DNA of 64,000 nucleotides, taken from NCBI RefSeq assembly GCF_014202895.1, contig NZ_JACHHV010000002.1, forward strand, positions 45,840 through 109,839, read 5' to 3'. Positions 8,132 through 17,385 of the stretch are shown in pieces. This DNA comes from Lactovum miscens. GTDB lineage: Bacteria > Bacillota > Bacilli > Lactobacillales > Streptococcaceae. The position numbers and the translations under genes were made by a program. The notes beneath the pieces were generated by a model that was not told where the DNA came from, did no database searches, and worked only from the letters and a program-made list of their open reading frames with translations. Numbering within the stretch: position 1 is the first letter of the stretch; each line of letters opens with the position of its first letter.

Positions 8132-11100
8132 TTTTTTATTTCGAATATCTGACAAGGCTTCAGTAAACTTAATAATTTCCTGAAGCCAAAAAATATCTGT
8201 TTTTTCAGGTACAAGCTTTATAAGAATTTGCCCTTGTTCCTCAGTTATTGTAGCTTCAAGCACAGTTTCTGCCAAGGCTTCAAAGTACTCTTGACCATCA
8301 TAAATTGCTTTTGAAGAAGAATCAAGCTTCACGATTATTTCATGAGATCTCTTCTCTATTTTATCGACTAATGCATTATCCGAAAAATACTTCAAAAGAC
8401 CAATTTCCAAAAGCCACGCAACTTCATCTGGATAAGCTCCAAAGCGATCCAACAACTCTTCACCCAAATCTTCATAATTTTTTCGACTATCAATCTGACG
8501 AATACGTTTATAAATTTCAATTTTCTGTCGTTCGTCAGAGATATAGTCTGAAGGGAGAAAGGCGTCAAGACCAAGTTGAATCTCCGCATTAGTTTTGCGT
8601 TTCTGTTTGTTTTCTCCCATCCCTTTTTGAACCGCTTCTTCCAGTAGTTGAGAGTATAACTCATAACCAACAGAGTCAATAAAGCCTGATTGCTCAGCTC
8701 CCAACAAATTCCCTGCTCCCCTAATTGAAAGATCACGCATTGCTATCTTAAAACCTGAACCTAGCTCTGTAAATCCTTTAATCGCTTCAAGTCGTTTTTC
8801 TGAAACTTCAGAAAGAATTTTCTCCGGCTGATACATCATATAAGCGTATGCCACTCGATTCGTACGGCCGACCCGTCCCCTTAGTTGATAAAGTTGAGAC
8901 AGCCCAAATTTATCAGCATTCTCTATGAAAAGTGTATTAGCATTCGGAATATCCACTCCCGTTTCAATAATTGTAGTTGAAATGAGCATGTCATACTCGC
9001 CATGAATAAATGCAAGGAGCGTATTCTCCAGCTGAATCTCAGACATCTGACCATGGATAGAGGCAATTCTAGCTTCCGGAATCAAATCTTCTAACTGGGC
9101 AACCTTTTGTTCAATTCCCTCAACTCGATTGAAAATATAAAATGATTGTCCACCACGTCCCATTTCACGAAGGACTGCATCACGAATTACTCCGTAATTT
9201 TGTTCCATTACATAAGTCTGAACAGGGAAACGATTGGTTGGTGGAGTTTCAATAACAGATAAATCACGAATTCCAAGCATTGACATGTGCAATGTTCGGG
9301 GAATTGGGGTGGCTGTTAAGGTTAAGACATCAACTTGACTCTTCAATGCTTTAAGTCTTTCTTTATGCTTAACTCCAAAACGTTGCTCTTCATCAATCAC
9401 TAATAGTCCAAGGTCAAAAAATTCAATATCTTTTGACAAGAGACGATGAGTTCCAACAATTAAATCAATGCGCCCCTTCTTAAGTTTAGCAATAATTTCC
9501 GCTTGCTGTGATTTTGTTTGAAAACGCGATAAAACTGCTACATTAACTCCAAAATCAACAAAACGTTCTGACATATTTTGATAATGCTGTTCTGCCAAAA
9601 CTGTAGTAGGGACAAGAACCGCAACCTGTTTATGGTCGTTGATTGCTTTGAAAGCTGCTCGCATAGCGACTTCGGTCTTACCGAATCCGACATCTCCAAC
9701 AACTAAGCGATCCATAGGACGTGACATTTCCATGTCTTTTTTAACCTCAGCAATTGAACGCAATTGATCCGCAGTTTCTGGGTAAGGGAAACCCTCATCA
9801 AATTCGCTAACATTATCATCGTCTACTGAAAAAGCAAATCCTTTTTGGGCTTGACGAGCTGCATAAAGCTTGAGTAGATCTTCAGAAATATCCTCAACCT
9901 GTTTTTGAACAGACTTATAAGCATTTTTCCAACGGCCATCATTGAGGCGATTGATTTTTGGAGCTTTACTTTCTCCAGCTGTATACTTACTGAGTGCATC
10001 CAGTTGATCAACTGGAATTGAAAGTGTATCACCCTTCTGATACTCAATTGTTAGATAATCGCGATGAATACCAGAAATTTCTATGGTTGAAATTCCTCGA
10101 TATTTACCAATACCATGAGTCCGATGAACAACATAATCTCCAACGGACAACTCATTATAATTCTTAAGGCGCTCTGCATTCGTAATATTCAAACGCTGAA
10201 TACGTTTTTTTCTTTCTCGTCCAAAAACCTCAGACTCCGTAATTAAAACAAGTTTCTCGTCCACATAGACAAAGCCGTTTGAAAGTGAAAAGCCTAAAAC
10301 ATTTACTTTTCCTTCAATAATTTCACCATTTACAGATTTAGTAAACTCAATATCAGTATTTTTTAAAGCATTCGCTATCTTCTCAGCATTTCCAGTAATA
10401 ATCACTGTAAACTTTTGCTTTACAAATCTGTCAATTTCAGTGTAAAGCAATTCCATTTGACCAAAAAATTGTTGCATTGAATGCTGGTTAAAGTTATATA
10501 AAGCATCAAATTTCAAATTTCCTAAACCTTTTTGGAAATTTGAAATATAGGTAACAGCATTACGAGATCTAAGTTCATGAAGAGAATCAGCAAGATATTC
10601 CTGTCCATCAAAAGCCCTTTCCATTGTCTTCTCGGACAATTGAAAATCTGCTAATTCGAGAGAGATTTTATGATCCATTTCAGTTATCTTTTGAAAATCA
10701 TCTACAAAAATTTGTGTATTATTAGGAATATAGTCGATTAAAGTATATTTTTTTTCAAAAAAATACTCAGCAAACTTACGTAAATCCTTATGAGAATAAT
10801 GATTTTTTATTGCAGAGAGAATTTCTTGAAAGTAACTATTATCCGAAACATTGTTTTTTTCCTCAATTAGTTTGGCTCCCCTATCAAACTCTTTGCTAGT
10901 TAGAACAAAGTCCGTTGCTGGTGCAATCTCCACAATGTCAAGATCTTGTAAACTTCGTTGACTATCAGCATCAAATTCACGAATTGTATCAATTTCATCT
11001 CCAAAGAATTCAATTCGAATTGGATTTTCAGCTTCTAGCGTATAGACATCAAGAATGTCTCCTCGTAGTGAAAACTCCCCCGGTCCCATGACACGCTGAA

Positions 11101-11593
11101 CTCGCTCATAACCGGAAACAGATAGCAAATGAACCAACTGTATAAGTGGGTACTCGTCGCCCTGCTCAAAAATAACAAAATTTTCTTGAAAATTATCTGG
11201 ACTCGGTAATAGTGTTCGTAAAGATAGTAAAGGTATGATTAAAAAACCCGCAGTAGATGGGTCTAACAAGAAATTTAGTGCGGATAAACGGTAGGCCGTT
11301 CGATCTTTACTCGCCATAGCAAATTCAGCAAAGACATTGTCATCAGAAAAATACTGAAAGACATTTTCAGTACCTATTAATGTTGATAACTCGTCTACCA
11401 TTTCATTTGAATGAAATTGATTATCAGTGATTACAACATATTTCTCTGGTTGATTTGAGAAAGCATTTGCCATTGCTAGAGCTTTACTTGTTCCAGAAAG
11501 TCCTGTTAATAGGCTACGTTGTGCCTTTGCAAAACCCATTTCCCATTTTTGTAAATCGCGGTTTTTATTTAATAATTCGATTAAATCGGACAT
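8120..11593 (-). CDS. mfd: Transcription-repair coupling factor
   Basis: DNA translocase that dislodges RNA polymerase stalled at lesions and recruits UvrA. At 1157 aa it is full length: a UvrB-like N-terminal region, the RNA-polymerase-interacting domain (VGDYVVHRTHGIGKYRG), helicase motifs with Walker A GDVGFGKTE (about residue 634) and DEEQRFG, the TRG region, and the C-terminal D7 domain. It lies 23 nt after pth; the weak ribosome site is GAAAG. Its last codons are part of a parS site. Confidence 0.97.
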   Translation of the reverse strand: MSDLIELLNKNRDLQKWEMGFAKAQRSLLTGLSGTSKALAMANAFSNQPEKYVVITDNQFHSNEMVDELSTLIGTENVFQYFSDDNVFAEFAMASKDRTAYRLSALNFLLDPSTAGFLIIPLLSLRTLLPSPDNFQENFVIFEQGDEYPLIQLVHLLSVSGYERVQRVMGPGEFSLRGDILDVYTLEAENPIRIEFFGDEIDTIREFDADSQRSLQDLDIVEIAPATDFVLTSKEFDRGAKLIEEKNNVSDNSYFQEILSAIKNHYSHKDLRKFAEYFFEKKYTLIDYIPNNTQIFVDDFQKITEMDHKISLELADFQLSEKTMERAFDGQEYLADSLHELRSRNAVTYISNFQKGLGNLKFDALYNFNQHSMQQFFGQMELLYTEIDRFVKQKFTVIITGNAEKIANALKNTDIEFTKSVNGEIIEGKVNVLGFSLSNGFVYVDEKLVLITESEVFGRERKKRIQRLNITNAERLKNYNELSVGDYVVHRTHGIGKYRGISTIEISGIHRDYLTIEYQKGDTLSIPVDQLDALSKYTAGESKAPKINRLNDGRWKNAYKSVQKQVEDISEDLLKLYAARQAQKGFAFSVDDDNVSEFDEGFPYPETADQLRSIAEVKKDMEMSRPMDRLVVGDVGFGKTEVAMRAAFKAINDHKQVAVLVPTTVLAEQHYQNMSERFVDFGVNVAVLSRFQTKSQQAEIIAKLKKGRIDLIVGTHRLLSKDIEFFDLGLLVIDEEQRFGVKHKERLKALKSQVDVLTLTATPIPRTLHMSMLGIRDLSVIETPPTNRFPVQTYVMEQNYGVIRDAVLREMGRGGQSFYIFNRVEGIEQKVAQLEDLIPEARIASIHGQMSEIQLENTLLAFIHGEYDMLISTTIIETGVDIPNANTLFIENADKFGLSQLYQLRGRVGRTNRVAYAYMMYQPEKILSEVSEKRLEAIKGFTELGSGFKIAMRDLSIRGAGNLLGAEQSGFIDSVGYELYSQLLEEAVQKGMGENKQKRKTNAEIQLGLDAFLPSDYISDERQKIEIYKRIRQIDSRKNYEDLGEELLDRFGAYPDEVAWLLEIGLLKYFSDNALVDKIEKRSHEIIVKLDSSSKAIYDGQEYFEALAETVLEATITEEQGQILIKLVPEKTDIFWLQEIIKFTEALSDIRNKKCFT

Positions 11594-11616
11594 TTTTCTT
11601 TCTTTCAGCTTAAATT

Positions 11617-12186
11617 TTAACCATTATATTTACTCATGGTATTTTCAAAACTATTACCTTCAAGATAATATTCAATAGCATCAACCGCCTTACGTATACC
11701 AATATTAGCCTCTTCAGTTTCATTCTCATCAAAACGTGAAAGGACATGATTGACAACTGTCCAACCAGTTTTGGGACGACCAATCCCTATCTTGATTCTT
11801 TTCCAATCTTCCCCACCTAAATGGGTAATCAAAGACTTGATTCCTCGTTGCCCTCCAGATGAACCTTTTTGACGCATCCGAAGTCTACCTGTAGGTGAAT
11901 CCATATCATCAACTACAACTAGTAAATCTTCCAAATCAAGATTGTAATAAGTTAATAAAGGTTTAACTGCGCGACCTGATTCATTCATAAAAGTTAAAGG
12001 TTTAACCAAAAATATTTTTTCACCGTTCACATAAGCAGTGGCTATGGAAGCTGAAAAAGTTTTATTCTCCGTAAAACCTACCCCAAGTTCTTGGGCCAAA
12101 AGATCGACCGTCATAAAGCCCATATTGTGGCGTGTAATCTCATACTTTTCTCCTGGATTTCCTAATCCTACAATCATCTTCGTCAT
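11617..12186 (-). CDS. pth: Peptidyl-tRNA hydrolase
   Basis: Cleaves peptidyl-tRNAs that drop off ribosomes, recycling tRNA. The 189-aa protein has [18 protein letters not shown] with the catalytic His, NESG, the DDMD motif and [10 protein letters not shown]. The ribosome site AAGGAG precedes ATG at 12186; a second Met follows two codons later (MTKM). A likely -10 (TATACT) lies at 12250-12245. It is co-transcribed with mfd, as in other Streptococcaceae. Confidence 0.97.
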   Translation of the reverse strand: MTKMIVGLGNPGEKYEITRHNMGFMTVDLLAQELGVGFTENKTFSASIATAYVNGEKIFLVKPLTFMNESGRAVKPLLTYYNLDLEDLLVVVDDMDSPTGRLRMRQKGSSGGQRGIKSLITHLGGEDWKRIKIGIGRPKTGWTVVNHVLSRFDENETEEANIGIRKAVDAIEYYLEGNSFENTMSKYNG

Positions 12187-12302
12187 TAAATAATACTCCT
12201 TTACGAACGCAAAAATGCTGAAAGTTCCGTTTCAGTTTTGTCTTAGTATACTATTTTATTTCAATTTTTAAATCAAAACTCAAATAAATAGTTTTAAAAC
12301 AT

Positions 12303-12330
12303 CTAAATAAAAATGGTGACCGCTCACCAT
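12303..12330 (-). terminator. Intrinsic terminator of ychF
   Basis: Perfect stem ATGGTGA/TCACCAT (12313-12319 and 12324-12330) with a 4-nt loop, followed on the minus strand by TTTTTATTT. It separates ychF from pth. Confidence 0.85.
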
Positions 12331-12357
12331 AGTTAATCAATCTATTGTAAACTAACT

Positions 12358-13473
12358 TTACACATTAAAACGGAACTCCATGATATCCCCATCTTGACCT
12401 ACATAATCCTTTCCTTCTTCACGAAGTCTACCAGCCTCACGGACCGCCTTTTCAGAACCATATTTAATTAAGTCATCAAAAGATATGGTGACCGCACGAA
12501 TAAAACCTCGTTCAAAGTCTGTGTGGATTATACCTGCCATCTGTGGTGCCTTCATACCTTGTTTAAAGGTCCAAGCACGGCATTCTTTTTCACCGGCTGT
12601 CAAAAAGGTTGAGAGCCCCAACAAGTGATAAGCAGCGTGTGTTAATTCATCTATACCTGATTTCTCAAGTCCAATAGATTCTAGGAATTCTTTTTTATCT
12701 TCTTCAGCTAAATCAGCAATTTCTTCTTCAATTTTTGCAGAAATAACAACTACCTCAGAATTCTCGGTCGTAGCAAAATCACAAATTTGCTTGACATATT
12801 CAATTGAAGCAGGTACACCTACTTCATCCTCTGATACATTTGCAACATATAGTACTGGTTTGCTTGAAAGAAGGAAAAGACCCTTAACAATCTTTTTCTC
12901 TTCTTCATCAAATGAAATTGTACGAACAGATTTACCTTCTTCAAGGACAGATTTAATCTTTTGTAATACATTAAACTCGGCCACAGCAACTTTATCAGTT
13001 TTGGTTTTGGCAATTTTAGCCACACGTTCATATCGTTTGTTGACAGATTCAAGATCGGCAAGAATTAATTCAAAATTTATTGTTTCTATATCAGAAATTG
13101 GATCCACAAAAGCACCTTCGTGGTTTTGCTCACGCATTACGCTCTCATCATCAAAAGCTCTTACCACATGAATAATTGCGTCGACTTCGCGGATGTTAGC
13201 TAAAAATTTATTTCCAAGACCTTCACCTTTTGAGGCACCCTTTACAATACCAGCAATATCTGTAAACTCAAAGGTTGTATGAACAACTTTTTTTGTGTTA
13301 TAAATTTTTGCTAATATATCAAGTCGACTGTCAGGTAGTTCAACCACGCCAACATTTGGATCAATAGTAGCAAATGGATAATTGGCAGCTTCCGCGCCTG
13401 CTCGAGTGATGGCATTAAATAAAGTTGACTTACCAACATTAGGTAAACCTATAATTCCAGCTGTTAAAGACAT
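12358..13473 (-). CDS. ychF: Redox-sensitive ATPase YchF (Obg family)
   Basis: YchF/OLA1 is an ATP-preferring TRAFAC P-loop protein that binds ribosomes and lowers oxidative-stress tolerance. The 371-aa protein has the P-loop GLPNVGKST (8-16), switch motif DIAGIV (about 72-77), a coiled-coil insertion and a C-terminal TGS domain ending [17 protein letters not shown] precedes the ATG. An extended -10 (TGCTAAAAT, hexamer 13512-13507) gives it its own promoter downstream of the rexBA transcript. Confidence 0.96.
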   Translation of the reverse strand: MSLTAGIIGLPNVGKSTLFNAITRAGAEAANYPFATIDPNVGVVELPDSRLDILAKIYNTKKVVHTTFEFTDIAGIVKGASKGEGLGNKFLANIREVDAIIHVVRAFDDESVMREQNHEGAFVDPISDIETINFELILADLESVNKRYERVAKIAKTKTDKVAVAEFNVLQKIKSVLEEGKSVRTISFDEEEKKIVKGLFLLSSKPVLYVANVSEDEVGVPASIEYVKQICDFATTENSEVVVISAKIEEEIADLAEEDKKEFLESIGLEKSGIDELTHAAYHLLGLSTFLTAGEKECRAWTFKQGMKAPQMAGIIHTDFERGFIRAVTISFDDLIKYGSEKAVREAGRLREEGKDYVGQDGDIMEFRFNV

Positions 13474-13579
13474 TTAATAGAAACTCCTCTAAAATAAGTT
13501 GTCTACATTTTAGCAAAAATCAACATTTTTTGCTAACTGATAGAATTAATGCCTTTTAATAATGTTAATTTCAATGAAT

Positions 13580-13777
13580 TTACAAAATCTTCTTCATCTT
13601 TCGCTCAAATTCCCAACGGCTCATCATTATTTCATGTTCACAATTTGAGCAACGAAGTTTTATGTCAGCACCGAGGCGTGTGATCTCAAATCTGTTGGCA
13701 TGTTTTCCTGTTGACTTTATCTTACAGGCATGAGGTTTTTTCATTTCAACGAAATTTCCCAAGTCATAGCTTTCCAT
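13580..13777 (-). CDS. DUF951 family zinc-ribbon-like small protein
   Basis: A 65-aa protein of the DUF951 family, commonly found next to ychF in Firmicutes. Sequence features are MKKPHACK, LGADIKLRCSNCEHEIMMSR and three cysteines (one in PHAC, two in CSNC), suggesting a metal-binding fold. I chose ATG at 13777 because GGGAG precedes it and the longer frame would overlap rexA. It follows rexA closely and is probably co-transcribed. No function is known to me. Confidence 0.85.
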   Translation of the reverse strand: MESYDLGNFVEMKKPHACKIKSTGKHANRFEITRLGADIKLRCSNCEHEIMMSRWEFERKMKKIL

Positions 13778-13802
13778 AAATTTCTCCCAATAAATTGCAA
13801 GT

Positions 13803-16800
13803 CTAATCAAGTTTTTCTACTATCACTTTAGTAGGACCACCTAATAAGATCAAGTATTTTTCTACAGTAAATCCAGGGTTTGCCTTAACCAAAGCTTCTG
13901 AATAAAGCCTCTGCTGTTCAATATATCTATCCTTGATTTCGTCAATTTTTGATTCGTCTTTAAAGAAATCTGTTTTATAATCAAAAAGAATTATATTATT
14001 GGAATCTAAGTAATATCCATCAATAATACCACGAACCACTGTTTGTTCAACAAATTTTCCTTTCTTTTCAACCGTCTTTAACATTGAAAAAGGTTGCTCC
14101 AAATGTAAATTGTTTGCATTTCGAATCAAGGCTTTTCCAAAATTCGTATCAAATAATGTCAATATCTTTGGAATGTCAATCGCTTCTTCCAATACTTCTG
14201 GTAAGTTCATGTTATCAAGTTGAGACTGTAAAGTAAATAAATCTGGATTTTGAAAATTTAGATGTTCCATAAAGCTATGAACAACTGTTCCTCTATCTGT
14301 AGAGCTGTAAATTTTACTGTCAAGCATGTCAAGCTCAAATTTAAAGTCTTTTTCAAATGGAATATCTTCATCATATTTAAGTATTTGTCTCTCCAACATA
14401 CTTGGTGAAACGTTGCTTGATAGTCTCGTCGCTTCTATATTGTACGTGTTGAATTCCATGATTTTCTTTGCTTTAACAAAATCTTGACCTACTTCCAATT
14501 TATTTGACCAGCTTGTTTCATTTTCTGAAAGTTGAAAGAGAATTTCGGGTTTTATATGTTTCATTTCGATGTTAGATTTAACACCTTCAAAAATTAGTGA
14601 TCCCTTCTGTTCAGTCAAAAAATTCAACAAAGTCAATATCCAAGTCAAATAACCTTTACTTGGCAATTTTTCAAGATTTAAAGAAACTTGATTGACAATT
14701 TCTTCAGCTTTATTGACTTTTCCAACCATGTAAAGTTTCTTCTTTGCACGTGTAAATGCCACATAAAGCATCCTTAACTCTTCCTCAATAATTTGGTGGG
14801 TTTGCTTATTCTTATTTATTAGATAAGGGATCGTTTCCATTTTAACCAGGGCATGTGGAAAGTCTGAAGTAATTTTTTTGTCTTTAACAAGATCAGCTGT
14901 AAACTTGATCCCTGCTCCCTCTTCCTTATCAAGCAAGATATCACTTCGAAAATCTAGAGCACTAAATTTTGATTGAAAGTTCATTACGAAAACATAATCA
15001 AATTCAAGGCCTTTTGATTTATGAATAGTTTGAATACGGACAGCGTTTTGTGGGAGACGATTATTTACATCAATTAAATCATTATTTTGTTCCAAATAAT
15101 TGTCAATCATGTCAATGAACTTCACTAATCCTTTGTAGCCGTTACTTTCATATGACAAAGCTCGAGAAACTAATGATTGTAAATTTGCTTGACGTTGCTC
15201 TCCATTTGGCAAAGCACTAACATATTCCATATAAAACGTATCAAGATAAATTCTATTAAGTAATTCATGGACGGAAGAAGTAGCTGACAATTTTCTCCAA
15301 TTCATAAAAGTCACTTCAAAATCAGTCAACTTATTGTAAAGATTACCCTCAAATTGAATGTTTTCAGAGTGAGCCTTTTCCCAAAAATTTTCTCCTTTTT
15401 GTAAGCTGATTCTAGCCAGATCATCATCAGAAAAATTAAATAAAGGAGAATGTAAGGTAGCAACCAAGGGGAGGTCGAAAAGAGGATTATTAATAGCTCT
15501 AAGTACATCCAACATAATTTGAATTTCAATCGATTTCAAGTAATTTTCTGGTACTTCATCAAGAACAACTGGTATCCCATGAGATTCAAAAATCTTTTTA
15601 ATCTTTTCATTGTTTGATTTGGTCCGCACTAACACTGCGATATCCTTAGGTGCTACATCGTCATTAATTAGGTTTACAATTCTGTTAGCTGCTAATTCAA
15701 TTTCACCATGCGAAATTTCAAAATTCTCAAGTTCGTTTGATTCAACTCTTTCATTCGCTTGACCTGATTGCTCTGAACAATAAATTAGTAATTCTGCTTG
15801 AGGTGAAATACCCATAGGCAACCGATATTCCTCATTAAACCTATCTAACAATGTGTCTTCCCGTTTTGGAAAGACTAACTTTTCTTTTTCACCATAGCTC
15901 GACATTAGCTTGACAAAAACATCATTGGTAAATCCTAAAACTTCCTCACGCGATCGAAAATTTTCCTGCAGGAGAAGCAGCCTATTGTTCTCATTTGATT
16001 CATCCTGTGGAAAATTATCATATTTTATTTTGAAAAGGCTAGGATCTGCTTGACGAAAACCATAAATTGACTGCTTAATATCACCTACCATAAACATATT
16101 ATGACCATTTGACAATAATTGATAGAGTTTTTCTTGTGCTTTGTTGGTATCTTGATACTCATCGATCATTATCTCAGAATACCTTTCTTGTAAGGTTTGA
16201 TGAATCTCTGGATGCTCACTCGATTCTAAAATCTCTAAAGCAAAATGAAGAATATCGGAAAATTCAAATGCAGCAAGTTCTTTCTTTTTATCCATATATG
16301 TTCTCGAGAAATTTTGAATAAAATCTCTTAAATCCTCAAGCATTTTTTGGGCTGGTACATGATAATATTCTATTAATTCTGAAAAACGAACCTGTTCTAA
16401 AAGAACAAAAATGGAACCTTTAAGTTTTTCTGGACCGCCCCCCATGACTTCATAAAATTTATCTTGAAGTCCCAATTCTTTTGCATCTTTACCTTTGAAG
16501 TTATTCCCATTTAACTTTGCATTTGTTTTTAAACTACTGACAATTTCTGTAAATTCTTTAAAGTCTTTTTGATTGATGGCTTCGAATATGTAAGTTGAAT
16601 TTTCAATCCATTTTTTTACTGCTTCATTTGTATTTTTAGATAAAGCCTTTTGATCTATTGCCACATTGAAAAGGCCAATTAGATCTTCAATACCTTCCTT
16701 GACTTGATCCAAGTTTAACAAATCATCTGGTAAAACTCGAAAATTGGAGTATAATTCAAAACCTTGTAAAAAGTTTGTATTCAACCAATCCGTAACATTT

Positions 16801-17381
16801 TCTGTTGATTGACAGAAGTTGTAAACTTTGTAAACCACATTTTTAAAACCATCAATATTTCTATCATTTGAAAAGTTCTTGACTAGTTTTTCAAATTTTA
16901 CATGATTTTCCGCTGATAGATAATCTTCAATTAAATCTTTAAAAATTTGATTTTTAATTAATTCCTGTTCAGCTGAATCAGTTAAAACTCGAAAATTTGG
17001 ATCAATATTTACAATATTGTAATAATCCTTAACTAATGCATTTGCGAATGCATCTGTTGTTCCAACCGTTGTAAATGGTAATTCTTGTAAAGCTCTGTTA
17101 AAAAGTTGCTTAATTTCTAATGAATTCTCATCATTTTTAAGTTCAATTCTAATTGCAGATTCTATGCGATTTTTTAATTCTGCTGCAGCCTTTACTGTAA
17201 AGGTTGAAATAAAGAGCGAAGATAAAGATACGCCTTTTCGAATTTTTTTGATAATTCGATTAGTTAACACAAAGGTTTTACCAGACCCAGCACTTGCTGA
17301 AACTAATACATTTTTAGGTTCTGAATAAGAGATTGCCAATTCTTGTGAGGCAGTTAACCTTAATTTGATCTTTTCAGACAT
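13803..17381 (-). CDS. rexA: ATP-dependent nuclease subunit A (AddA-type helicase-nuclease)
   Basis: RexA with RexB forms the lactococcal Chi-dependent exonuclease that processes double-strand breaks for RecA, equivalent to AddAB. The 1192-aa protein has Walker A SASAGSGKT (about 28-36), motif II DEYQDTNKAQE (about 409), UvrD motifs including HKSKGLEFDYVF (about 784) and a C-terminal RecB-type nuclease motif LFDYKTDFF (about 1130). It starts 4 nt after rexB. Low GC content makes the frame rich in Lys and Asn. Confidence 0.96.
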   Translation of the reverse strand: MSEKIKLRLTASQELAISYSEPKNVLVSASAGSGKTFVLTNRIIKKIRKGVSLSSLFISTFTVKAAAELKNRIESAIRIELKNDENSLEIKQLFNRALQELPFTTVGTTDAFANALVKDYYNIVNIDPNFRVLTDSAEQELIKNQIFKDLIEDYLSAENHVKFEKLVKNFSNDRNIDGFKNVVYKVYNFCQSTENVTDWLNTNFLQGFELYSNFRVLPDDLLNLDQVKEGIEDLIGLFNVAIDQKALSKNTNEAVKKWIENSTYIFEAINQKDFKEFTEIVSSLKTNAKLNGNNFKGKDAKELGLQDKFYEVMGGGPEKLKGSIFVLLEQVRFSELIEYYHVPAQKMLEDLRDFIQNFSRTYMDKKKELAAFEFSDILHFALEILESSEHPEIHQTLQERYSEIMIDEYQDTNKAQEKLYQLLSNGHNMFMVGDIKQSIYGFRQADPSLFKIKYDNFPQDESNENNRLLLLQENFRSREEVLGFTNDVFVKLMSSYGEKEKLVFPKREDTLLDRFNEEYRLPMGISPQAELLIYCSEQSGQANERVESNELENFEISHGEIELAANRIVNLINDDVAPKDIAVLVRTKSNNEKIKKIFESHGIPVVLDEVPENYLKSIEIQIMLDVLRAINNPLFDLPLVATLHSPLFNFSDDDLARISLQKGENFWEKAHSENIQFEGNLYNKLTDFEVTFMNWRKLSATSSVHELLNRIYLDTFYMEYVSALPNGEQRQANLQSLVSRALSYESNGYKGLVKFIDMIDNYLEQNNDLIDVNNRLPQNAVRIQTIHKSKGLEFDYVFVMNFQSKFSALDFRSDILLDKEEGAGIKFTADLVKDKKITSDFPHALVKMETIPYLINKNKQTHQIIEEELRMLYVAFTRAKKKLYMVGKVNKAEEIVNQVSLNLEKLPSKGYLTWILTLLNFLTEQKGSLIFEGVKSNIEMKHIKPEILFQLSENETSWSNKLEVGQDFVKAKKIMEFNTYNIEATRLSSNVSPSMLERQILKYDEDIPFEKDFKFELDMLDSKIYSSTDRGTVVHSFMEHLNFQNPDLFTLQSQLDNMNLPEVLEEAIDIPKILTLFDTNFGKALIRNANNLHLEQPFSMLKTVEKKGKFVEQTVVRGIIDGYYLDSNNIILFDYKTDFFKDESKIDEIKDRYIEQQRLYSEALVKANPGFTVEKYLILLGGPTKVIVEKLD

Positions 17382-17385
17382 GTCT

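Noticed and set aside
8305..8592. Open frames opposite or shifted within mfd, ychF, rexB, ptsI and other large genes
   Set aside because: They have no ribosome sites, no family resemblance and lie fully inside well-supported genes.
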